Source: Dryomyza anilis
Lineage: Eukaryota > Arthropoda > Insecta > Diptera > Dryomyzidae
Assembly: GCA_951804985.1 (NCBI GenBank)
Contig: OX638130.1
Span: 101,925,700 to 101,989,699, forward strand
Direction of reading: 5' to 3'
DNA: 64,000 nucleotides
A program made the translations under genes and the position numbers. Numbering within the stretch: the stretch's first letter is position 1; each line of letters starts with the position of its first letter. Below the pieces are notes generated by a model. It had not been told where the DNA came from and made no database searches. It saw only the letters and a program-made list of their open reading frames with translations. Of this stretch, positions 54,790 through 64,000 are shown one piece after another.

Positions 54790-55112
54790 AAGGGTTTTTC
54801 AACAGGGACGCTACAAAAGTAGAGCGACAGGGACAGCAAACGACGCCATATTTCTTGCCGCTCTTTTGACATTTCTCTTCAGTAAGTTTTGCCATTTCAT
54901 GATGGAAAGATATACGAGCCAACAACGAGTCGAAATTATTAAAATTTACTACCGAAATTCTAATTCGTATATCTTTTCATCATGAAATGGCAAGTCAAAA
55001 GAGCGGCAAGCAATATGGCGTCGTTTGCTGTCACTGTCGCTCTACTTTTGTAGCGTCCCTGTTGAAAAACTCTTGAAATAAACTTTTGTATCGCTCTTAT
55101 TGAAAAACCCTT
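54790..55112. mobile_element. Tc1/mariner-related fold-back MITE, copy 1, keeping a transposase N-terminus
   Basis: TA-flanked (54788-54789, 55113-55114) element AAGGGTTTTTCAACAGGGAC ... ATTGAAAAACCCTT. The arms of about 110 bp (CTACAAAAGTAGAGCGACAGG, ACGACGCCATATTTCTTGCC, TTTTGACATTTCTCTTCAGTA) are inverted copies. At the centre, ATG at 54902 opens MERYTSQQRVEIIKIYYRNS, resembling the helix-turn-helix start of insect IS630/Tc1-mariner-like transposases (DUF4817 type, from memory). The MITE therefore arose by deleting nearly all of such a transposon. The right end carries two successive terminal-repeat copies. Confidence 0.78.
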
Positions 55113-55129
55113 TATATCAGAAATAACAT

Positions 55130-56330
55130 AAGTATTGCAAGAAAGTTTAGATGATACCAATCAAAATAGATTTTAGAGTAATGTGGGATACATTTTTATT
55201 TTTTTTGGAGAAAGTGGGAAATTTAATTTAGGCAATACTGACAGAAGACACACAGAAAAAAAAATAATCGAAGTAAAGGGTTTTTCAATAAGAGCGCTAC
55301 AAAAGTTTTTTTCAAGGGTTTTTCAACAGGCACGCTACAAAAGTAGAGCGACAGGGACAGCTAACGACGCCATATTTCTTGCCGCTCTTTTGACATTTCT
55401 CTACAGTAAGGTTTGCCATTTCATGATGAAAATATATACGAGAAATTATTAAAATGTACTACCGAAATTCGAATTCGTATATCTTTCCATCATGAAATGG
55501 CAAACCTTACTGAAGAGAAATGTCAAAAGAGCGGCAAGAAATATGACGTCGTTTGCTGTCCCTTTCGCTCTACTTTTGTAGCGTTCCATTTGAAAAACCC
55601 TTTAAATAAAGCAACTGATATTAATAAACCATTAATTAATAAATTCATTAATATATCCAGCAATGAAATTCACTACTCTTTCTGAGTTCGACATGAGTTC
55701 GAGCCCCAACCACACCGAATTCGTATATACGAATTATTTGTTGTTATCAATACGTCATCAGACAAAGATCGCTGATGAGGATACTTGGCTGTATCCGAAA
55801 CGGTCCGTATGATCATTGCCTGTGTTGTGTATTCAATTTGTTGTTGTTTCTTCAAAAACTTCCAATAGAACTTAGCCATAACCTGGGCGTTAGTCTCTTC
55901 CAAAAGAGTTCATCGAAAAAACCTTCTGAAAACATTTGCTATTTTTCGTTAAATCTGCAATTCCGTTTGCTAGTATGAATATTTATACGTCAATGCAACA
56001 AATTAATTAGTCGGCGCAATTTCAGCAATTATATTTTTTAAAACTGCGCCGACTAAATTATTTGCTGCATTGACGTACAAATATTCATATTAACAAACGC
56101 AATTGCTTATATAATGAACAATAGAGACTGTTTTCATTACATTAGTGAATTACATTGCTGGATTGATTAATGAATGAAATTAATATCGGTTGCTATATTT
56201 ACGTCGTTTATTTTTTACTGTGTGTCTTCATTGCCTAAATTAAATTTCTCACTTTCCCTAAAAAAAAATGTATTCCACATTACTTCAAAACCTATTTTCA
56301 TTGGTACCATCTAAGCTAGCTTTATTTGTG
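55130..56330. mobile_element. Large fold-back element with three nested arm pairs
   Basis: Arm pairs are, from outside in: about 55135-55260 with 56200-56325 (TTAGATG.TACCAAT, GAAATTTAATTTAGGCAAT, GACACACAG); 55611-55677 with 56149-56195 (GATATTAAT, CAGCAATG.AATTCACTA); and 55950-56028 with 56035-56105 (AATATTCAT/ATGAATATT, TAGTCGGCGCA/TGCGCCGACTA). The left arm contains the 55276-55602 MITE and about 280 bp of unrelated DNA (55678-55950) where the right arm has only about 40 bp. No protein is encoded. Confidence 0.75.
55276..55602. mobile_element. Same Tc1/mariner-related MITE, copy 2, nested in a fold-back element
   Basis: TA-flanked (55274-55275 and 55603-55604), 327 bp, same orientation as copy 1. 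This copy has the doubled terminal repeat on its left (AAGGGTTTTTCAATAAGAGC then AAGGGTTTTTCAACAGGCAC). The central ATG-GAA-AGA region is altered, so the transposase start is lost. It interrupts the left arm of the 55.13-56.33 kb fold-back element; the uninterrupted sequence survives in the right arm. Confidence 0.82.
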
Positions 56331-57549
56331 TTCAAAACCCGTTTCTATTTGAAATGAACTATATATAATTTAAATATATTTTTAAATATACGAATTTAAT
56401 TAAACAGTCACAATTGTACACTTTAGACTCTAGAAAACGTTTTCTAAACATGTTCTTCAATGGTTCTCGAAAAGCACAAAGATGGTTTAAATATGCTTAA
56501 AACCGTGTACGAAAAAGTTGATGTCATATTTAGTAACACTTGACAGTGGTTTTCTGACAATGCAAAAAATTAACCAAAAATTGCCCCCCATGCCCCACTT
56601 TAACCAAGGTTCCACTACTTTTTATTAGTACATATCGTCACTATCATGTCAAAGCACATTGGGAAAAAATTCCAAATTTATGGCCAAAAACCAACTATGT
56701 GACATCGACATAAAATTATCGTCTAATGATTGGTAATGAATCATAGCAGATATGCATATAATTTTTTTATATTTTCTTATAATTCCTATTTAATTTCTTA
56801 TAATTCTTATAATTCCTATTGAAAAATTGAATTTTTGAACCCCATCCCAAATATATCAAATATTTCACGTATATTTATAATGACAAAATTGTAACATATT
56901 CCATATCATTGATATTAAAGATAAGAACTGATACATTCATTAATAATTCGTATTAAATTTGGATCTGATCCATGTTGAAGTTAGGTATTTTGATTAAGAT
57001 AAATTATTTTTCACTTTAGAATACGATTAACATGGATTAACACGCGATATTTTATTTTCAAATACTGGGGAACTATGATATATTAATTGTGAATAAACGT
57101 GATTTGCTCCATTTTGCACCTTTTTAGCGTAGCTCTTGTAAAATTTGAGTTTTTGAAAAAAGTCAAATTTTTTAAAAATTTACATTTTATATGGGGAACA
57201 TAGCGATTTTCTCCATAAAATTAAAAAAAAAATAAAAATTTATATTTTACAATCTTCTTTCTAAAATTCAAGGAATCAGTCCATAAAGTATTTGCATCTT
57301 GAACCCTATAACATTTTCTGTCAGCAATATTGTTCGCCTTCATAAAAGTTTTTAGGTTCGCTATTTTTTTATTTTTATTTCTCATTTTAATATAAGAAAC
57401 ACATCCTTAAATACATTACTACAAAAAAAAAAAAAAATAATAATTTGAAATTTTTTTTATAATTGATTTTTTACCCAATGTGGAAAGAGGCGAAAGTATA
57501 ATTTTTAAAATTTTTCATTTTTTTTACATTTTTTAAAGTAGTTTTTCAT
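56331..57549. other. No gene recognised
   Basis: A+T-rich DNA with CCCCCCATGCCCCACTTTAA near 56585 as the only GC-richer spot and small TTTCTTATAATTC repeats near 56775-56815. Confidence 0.45.
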
Positions 57550-58428
57550 CAAGTATACTGTGCGAAAATCGTGTGTTGATATGTTGTATATTTCTAACCA
57601 CAAAAGGCAAAACAGGGCGAATTCAAAAAATTGAAAGTGTTGTCATGCCAAAAGGGCGAATCTTTTCGATTTTTTTGTCATAACTATGTATTGGTGCAAG
57701 ATAAAATAGTGGTGTAAAGGCATTCATTATTTGGTTTTAAATCACCTATCGATCATCATCATTTTTTTTTTTTTTGAATTTTTATCATTTGCAAGAATAA
57801 TTTTTGACATTTTTTTTTAATAATAATGCCAATCGATAGGTGCTTTAAAAACAAACAATTAAGTCCTTTGCATCACTATTTTATCTTGCAACAATAAAGA
57901 GTTATAGCAAAAAAACGAAAAAATTCGCCCTTTTGGCATGACAACATTTTCAATTTCTCCATTTTTTTGTTATAATTTTTATTGGTACAAGACCAAATAG
58001 TGATGTAGAGGTATTAATTGTATGTTTTTAAAGCACCTATCCATTGGCATCATTATTTAAAAATATTTTCACAAACATTTTTCCTGCATGGAAAATTAAT
58101 GTTTCGAAAAATATTTTTAAATAATGATGCCAATCGTTACTATTTATGTTACTATTTTATCTTGCGCTAATAAAAAGTTATAGCATAAAAACCACAAATA
58201 TTTTCGTTTTGGTCATGCTATAGCCTCACAAAATCCGTATTTATTATAATTCAGTAAGTTGTCCAAAACCAAAAATATTTTATATACGTTATAGCAATTG
58301 ATGAATAAACCAAAATAAAGAAAAAAAATTGAAAAAACAAAATTTTACTGAATTTCAAAGCACTTCAAACTTTATAATTTGATTTCTCAACATTTTTAAA
58401 AATGAACATTCCCTCCTTTGGCATGACA
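57550..58428 (+). mobile_element. Palindrome-pair non-autonomous element, copy III
   Basis: Direct copy of the same family: AAGTATACTGTGCGAAAATC left, AAAGGGCGAATCTTTTCG, palindromes centred near 57790 and 58090, then ATTCAGTAAGTTGTCCAAAA and ACTTTATAATTTGATTTCTC on the right. Length about 880 bp. It is the fullest plus-strand copy and gives the family order when compared with copy II. Confidence 0.75.
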
Positions 58429-58900
58429 GTTACGATATGTTAAAAAATGTACTGTCGTCCTTCTGTCTGACCACCACACACACAATGATATACTCAAAAA
58501 AATATATATATTTTTCAATCACCTTTGGAAAATATATACTCCGCCATCACTTTTTAAATATTCCCCATATAACACTCAAATATACGATAGACTATTACAT
58601 TAACTGCAGAAGTGAATTTTTTAACACAAGGATTGCCAAATACATAGGTTAAAAAAACCTTTTCTCATAACAAGAAAATTGAACGCGTGTGGTACGATAC
58701 GTCGAAATTAAAATATCGAAACTAAAAACACCGAAGACAAAAATGAAGAAAATAAAAATGCAGAAACCTAAAAATGTCACAAACAAAAATGCCGAAAAAA
58801 ATGTCAAAAACTAAAAATACTGAAATCATTTTTTGCCGAAAAAATATCGAAAAAATTAAATTAAAAATTTATAAATTTTCTTATAATATCTATATGCCTA

Positions 58901-59123
58901 CACTCAGAAAAAAATATCATAAAATCCCATTAAAATTTGTCAATAGGACGGTTATTGATTTAATAGTATACAAAAAATAAATATTTTCATACAAACTCAA
59001 ATAAATTTTATAGTATTTTGTAGTATTAATAGGGTTCACCATTTGAGTTAATAGTTTATCGGACAAATATCCTTAATTTTAATAGTAAAAACTATTAATT
59101 TTATGGTATGATTTTTCTGAGTG
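58901..59123. mobile_element. CACTCAGAAAAA-TIR MITE with TA target duplication
   Basis: TA|CACTCAGAAAAAAATATCAT at the left and TATGATTTTTCTGAGTG|TA at the right give a 223-bp element with ~20-bp imperfect terminal repeats. The body is A+T-rich with ATAGT/ACTAT words. No coding. Confidence 0.75.
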
Positions 59124-59125
59124 TA

Positions 59126-60121
59126 CAATTAATGTACGACTATATGGCTGTTATTCTTAAACATAAACTATTTAGATACTATCATGGTAATATCAAATTT
59201 TCTATATTCAATTACCATTATCATTACTTTAAAACAGCATTAAAAAAACATAAATTCATTAATTTATAGTATTATCAAAAAAATACTTTATTAAATATAC
59301 GCTATTCGCGCAATGGAACCTTGGTAAATGTTGTTTATCCCACACTTACAAATGTCAAATCAATCCATGCCAACCACACCAACAATTTGCACTACCACCA
59401 GCAACTCACTGCATATTCAACTTTCAAGTCAAAGTCAGCATCAGGCCAATGGAATGTCGACCTACATTCAGGTAGTGTCCAAAGCGTACTATTGCAATTA
59501 GTAAAAAAGGCATTTCCGTTGCTGTTTGTCATCATCATCAATATAACAAAATTACATCATACCAAATAACATGAAAATTACAAAAGTAGCCTCAAATAGT
59601 TAAATAAATAAACAAATTGCATGAATAACTGGACAACTATCACTCAAACCCAAAAATAAAGGACTGATGTCTGCTGATTAATTTCATTTCATTTGCTACA
59701 CCATTAGATCTCTATCAAATCTGAAGCTGACAACTTAGGTTTTTTTTTTGTTGGTTAAAAAAAAACAAAGACAAATAGAAATTTATGATGAGAGCGATCA
59801 AACGATCATATCATTCAAACACATGGATCACATCAAAAGATTGCTTTGCGGCAAGTATTAGTGTGAGGATTAATGTCAGCTCAGTGTATCACAAGGTTAA
59901 TTTTTCGAAAAGACACACATGATGATCATGCAGAATGGGTATGTGTCAGAGACAGATCATCGATGATATTGCTGTTTTAGAATTGCAAATAAAACTGTGT
60001 GAAAACTTTTTAATATAATCTAATCGAATGTTTTTGGTATCAGTCATTGCTGATGACCACTCTGGAACCGATTAATTAGACATTATATGTAGTGAAAATA
60101 GCTAGAAGTAGACAAGAATTT
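59126..60121. other. No gene recognised
   Basis: Unique DNA, slightly less A+T-rich than its surroundings at 59310-60060 (CAACCACACCAACAATTTGC; GATCATCGATGATATTGC). It could be a weak regulatory island. 60261-60609 and 60771-61424 also show nothing. Confidence 0.4.
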
Positions 60122-60260
60122 CCCTAGTAGAAATTCACCATTAAATCATGGCACAGTTTATGTTTGTTTTGTAATTGGTCAGATTACGGTAACGTATAAT
60201 AAAATATAAAAAAAAAAAAATTATCAGTTCCCGATCATGGTACTTACAAAATTTCTAGGG
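60122..60260. mobile_element. 139-bp member of the CCCTAGTAG MITE family
   Basis: CCCTAGTAGAAATTC at the left and AAATTTCTAGGG at the right, with CCCGATCATGGTACTTACAA next to the right end. It is a deleted derivative of the 440-460 bp elements. Confidence 0.6.
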
Positions 60261-60609
60261 TAACCTAAATTTCATTTTAGAATATGGAATATGTAGAATT
60301 GCATCTCTCTTTGATCAATTAATTATATAGAATGGAAAAAATTGCTTTCCTAGACTATTTTTTTATCCGTCATGATAATTTAAAATATATATCCCAAAAC
60401 CTGTTGTTTTTTTCAATAAATTCAATCCGTTTGCTTTGACTTCAGCGATTTCAATTTGTTTAAAAAATAAAGTTTTTGTATTGTGACATCGAACAAATTT
60501 TATATGAAATTCGATAAAATCCAGAAAATGGCCGATTTCCTTGGGTTTTTTACAATTTTTTTTTGCTAAACATTTTGTGTACGATTTTTTTAACCTACAA
60601 AAAAGTGAA

Positions 60610-60770
60610 ATTTTGGACATGAGTGTGTAACACCCAAAAGGAGGCATCTCTGGTATGGATCAGCGCGACCTCTTGAAGTGACTGTAGAAATCTCAATTGT
60701 AGAAATATTGACAAAGCTAGTTTAATGAAACTGCGAAGTTAGATTACTTACCTACACTGTCCGGTATGGA
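60610..60770 (+). mobile_element. Dispersed repeat fragment related to 52440-52587
   Basis: GTAACACCCAAAAGGAGGCA, AAAGCTAGTTTAATGAAACT and AAGTTAGATTACTTACCTAC match 52440-52587 in order. It has no MITE and so shows the pre-insertion sequence for MITE copy B. Confidence 0.45.
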
Positions 60771-61424
60771 AAATGTGCGTAAGCGTCGATGTTTGGTATA
60801 TATTTTGACCATTCATGTACAATAATGGTATCTCATATAGCACTAAATTCACGTGAATCTTTTACCGGAAAAAGAGCACATTTTTTATGGTAAAACATGT
60901 AAAAATTATGTTTTACATCATCAAGTTGCCCTAAAAAATATTCTAGTTTTCGGAATTTTTAGATTCGATATTTTAAATTACGAATTCCCAGCAAACCAAA
61001 CGATTTTTTAACGATATCGATCAACTTTAATGATACGAAAACGATAAGGTTTTCGATAAAAAATAAAGCGATCTTCATCATACATATCGCAATGATATCA
61101 TTAATGGTTTTATTTTCGATAAAAAAAAATTATTTGTTCAGAAATTTTTATTTTTTTGACAAAAATTCTAAAGAGCACACAATTCAATTATTCAGTACTT
61201 TGAGTTTTACATTGAAAATTTATCTTTATTATATCGAATTTAAAAAATATCGTCAAATGGTTTGCAGGGTCATTCTACCAGATCTATTCGGGAAACTTTG
61301 TTTTTTTGGTTTCGTAAAATTTTATTCTACATTTTTCTCTTTTGAGATTTTAAATGTCGTCTTATAGTAACAGATCGCATCACATTTCAAAATTTGTTAT
61401 GTTCGACAAATTTTTGCGAAATTT

Positions 61425-62435
61425 TTCTAATGTACATCATATTGATGAATTTCGTACATCCATCCACGATTCAAATATTAATGGCTAACGTCATCAATAT
61501 TATGAATGCGATCATAAATACGATGAACGCTTGATAACTGTCGGAAAAGTGTTCTTCAATACGATAAACTGTTTCATCATATAATGAACAAAAACATAAA
61601 ATAAAACATATATGTAATTCATACTGATTAATGCTGTTCATCAAGCTTATTTCAATCAATATATTTATTTTTCGTTCTCAAGAAGTTGTTGTATGTTATT
61701 TCTAATACATATAATGCTTGCTCGACATGCATAAATTAGTAAAATATTTTGTAATATATTTTTTTTGGACAATTTTTTAATCGAAAAAAAAATATATATT
61801 TTTCTCGAATAATTTTTTTTTATTACGAAAAAATATTTTCCTTGGATTTTTTTTTTCAAAAAAAAAATATTTTTTATACATTTTTCTCCAACAACATTTG
61901 TTTAGAAATATTTTCAAAAAAATATTTTTCTCGAATAATTTTTTTTTTTCGAAAAAAATATTTTCCTCGGATATTTTTTTTTTTTTGCAAATAAAAATAA
62001 TTTTTTTTCTTCTTTTTTAATACATATTTTTGCAGCAACATTTTTAACATTTTTTTTTGGAAAAATTCGTAAAAAATGGGCATCACTTCATTTATTTTAA
62101 AAAGTAAAATATTAGTTCAATAATAAATAATATAATATTCATGAATATAATATACATAATTATTATTCACAATTTACAAAAAAAATAAATATTCATATTT
62201 ATTATGATTATATTCGTCAATATGATGATTCAAATTCATTGTATTGAATATTTCGTACTTCACAATGATGTCCGACAGTATGAATAAGTTCATATATATA
62301 TTGAATGCATTCATTAATATGTCATTAAATGAACGGTGTTATCAATATGATGAATCTGGTAGTTTGTAGAAAAATTCATAATATTTATGAATAAATTCAT
62401 CATATTGATGATTTCTTTCTTTCTGTGAATGTTTT
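61425..62435 (-). mobile_element. ATTCATCAATATGATGAAT-type element, longer copy
   Basis: The right end (62160-62435) is the reverse complement of 49757-50000, ending TGATTTCTTTCTTTCTGTGAA. The left part (61430-61600) has related words (CATCATATTGATGAATTTCG, CGTCATCAATATTATGAATG, TGTCGGAAAAGTGTTCTTCA) and may be the diverged other arm. The middle (61730-62070) is a poly-A/poly-T GAAAAAAATATTTTTC tract like that at 50.0-50.24 kb. No protein. Confidence 0.6.
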
Positions 62436-63968
62436 CAACATTTTGTGTTCAGTATTATTTAATTCCAAATATAATATTTTCCATATTTTAAATTATATCT
62501 GCCATATATACCAGATCCATACGACAGATGTACAATTTAAGATAATCTTTTTCAGTATTTTTGTATCACTTTCATTGAATTTGGGTCCTCGTCATAATCG
62601 TAACAGTTAAAAGACCGTAACAGCATGTCTACTCTAATAGGATAGAATTGTAATATAAAAATGTAATATATAAAAATATATCGTGAAATTAACACCAGCC
62701 AAAAGTGTGTCCATGCAAACACTACAAGTGCAATGCTCGCCATTTTTAATATTTTTTTAACTCTTCTTCAACATATTTGACACGCGTTTCTAACGGTGTC
62801 TTGTGATAACCCAAAGCTGAATTAATTTCGACCTCAAGTCACTCTGACTTTGGCTTGAAATTTGATGAGTTTGGCTTGAATTACTGGAGTTTTCCATTTG
62901 ATTGCGTACGTACGTGTGGCTCAAAACGAACGATCAAATGGCGCCAAATTATGGGACCAACCGTTGAACGTGGTTTCAGGCGGCAATGCACATAACTTTT
63001 TTATTATTTTGTATATACATTTTGTGGTCTGAACTGTTATATAAAAACTTCTTTACCTAAAAATTAATCATGTCAACAATTTTCGCATCCAAATCATTAA
63101 ATTAGGTGAATTTTTATATTTTTGTTAAACCTATTAATAAAATAAAATATGCTTTAATCTATTTAGAATAATTAACAACATCAGACCAATAATGCATTTA
63201 AATGGTTTCCTCAATAAATTGTAATATGCAAATTAATTTGAATGCAGTACAAACCTTAATTAATTCGTGGGAATATTTATTACCCATAAGTCTAGATAAC
63301 TTAGGAATGCCAGTGTACACAAATTAAATTTTATTCTTAATTTAAAAATACTTTTGTTTTGAATACAACACAATTTATAAAATGTCACTTCTCGACAATT
63401 GCATTAGCTAATTAATTTTATCCTACATCTACTAAATCAAAATTAAGCACCGTCTAGCAGATTGAAAGTTAATTTTTTTATTATCCATTACACAGCAAAA
63501 TTTAAGTCATTGGGAAGTCCCATCTGCATTTGTGATTTTTAATGTTTTTAATATCACTAAAATAGTTTTTGCCAAGTAATGATGATAGTAAATGCATTTC
63601 AAATGCATTCAATTATAGTGTTGATTTAAAAGAGGTAATAGTATTACACCCTACAACAAAAGTCGAATAAAATTTGAAAACTTCAAACAGAAAATAATTT
63701 AATTAAGAAATATTAATTTTTAAATATTAAGAAAAACTTTATTTATACCTTAGCTTAAAACATTAAAAAAAAATAGTAAAAAAAGATAAAAAAAAATCTA
63801 TGTGGCTGAAATTGGTAAATTACACTATTCAACAAATCAGAAAAATTTGTCCATGCCATTTATTATCACATGTAACAATTCTATATAAAGTTTTTGAGAA
63901 AATCGACATCGAAATTTTAGACAATTTTCAGACACTTTTTAGAATAAAAAAAAATGCAGTTCCTTAAA
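62436..63968. other. No gene recognised
   Basis: A+T-rich DNA with one GC-richer segment near 62880-62990 (TTGCGTACGTACGTGTGGCT; GGTTTCAGGCGGCAATGCAC). No repeats shared with the rest of the window were noticed. Confidence 0.45.
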
Positions 63969-64000
63969 CCCTAGTAGAAATTTTGGTAGGGCCATAGTCA
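63969..64000 (-). mobile_element. CCCTAGTAG MITE entering at the window end
   Basis: The last 32 bases, CCCTAGTAGAAATTTTGG and on through TAGGGCCATAGTCA, equal the reverse complement of the right end of copies A and B. The rest lies beyond the window. Confidence 0.75.

Noticed and set aside
49757..62435. A Polinton/Maverick-type giant transposon bounded by facing repeats
   Set aside because: No polymerase B, integrase, protease or capsid frames occur between the repeats, and other insertions fill the interval.

Overview
The window is nuclear DNA from a fly, most likely a brachyceran with a large, repeat-rich genome (tephritid-like, but the species cannot be fixed from sequence alone). The evidence is high A+T content, CAA/CAG and CTGT/CCGT simple repeats, short GT-AG introns, a secreted-protein gene with insect-type structure, non-LTR (RTE-like) reverse transcriptase copies, a tRNA-derived SINE family, Helitron, piggyBac and Tc1/mariner-type non-autonomous elements, and several satellite arrays. 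Nothing bacterial or viral was seen. Most of the 64 kb is non-coding.

The only well-supported host protein gene is on the minus strand at 34832-32737. It has two coding exons joined by phase-0 GTAAGT/CAG splice signals and predicts a 404-residue secreted, N-glycosylated, basic protein with two cysteines after the signal peptide. Length, helix pattern and the NPCGG and MLCELE segments point to an Unpaired (JAK/STAT ligand) family cytokine. A non-coding leader exon may lie near 36.0 kb, and an A+T-rich 3' UTR with ARE-like nonamers runs to about 31.9 kb. Its intron carries about three diverged tandem units, two with a perfect TTCNNNGAA STAT site. A second possible gene of about 102 codons with a 66-bp intron sits at 47258-47632 and is not recognised.

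Layout. 0-4 kb: two inverted copies of a ~900-bp element made of two long palindromes, plus a TIR MITE. 4.4-5.9 kb: SINE and decayed RTE-like RT with a local 299-bp duplication. 6.6-7.9, 11.1-14.1, 15.85-17.3, 20.3-21.3, 24.5-25.1, 44.4-45.0, 48.05-49.4 and 53.85-54.4 kb: GC-richer non-repetitive islands, candidate cis-regulatory DNA. 8.4-10.2 and 17.7-19.25 kb: satellites. 14.4-15.4 kb: RTE-like copy split by a Helitron. 21.8-23.9 kb: SINE and a ~450-bp tandem duplication. 27.0-28.7 kb: two opposed SINEs in a TTACGAA-rich tract. 29.4-30.4 kb: two MITEs. 31.9-36.0 kb: the cytokine gene. 36.9-40.5 kb: a TIR element, a 5'-truncated RTE-like LINE with target-site duplication, and a TTAA-flanked piggyBac-type element holding a near-perfect hairpin. 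41.6-47.2 kb: motif-rich tract, ~315-bp tandem repeat, fold-back element and a 1-kb minisatellite. 49.8-64 kb: MITEs, fold-backs and nested insertions.

There is no operon-like logic. The region reads as one regulated signalling gene in a wide gene-poor neighbourhood of island-like unique DNA, with mobile elements accumulated between the islands.
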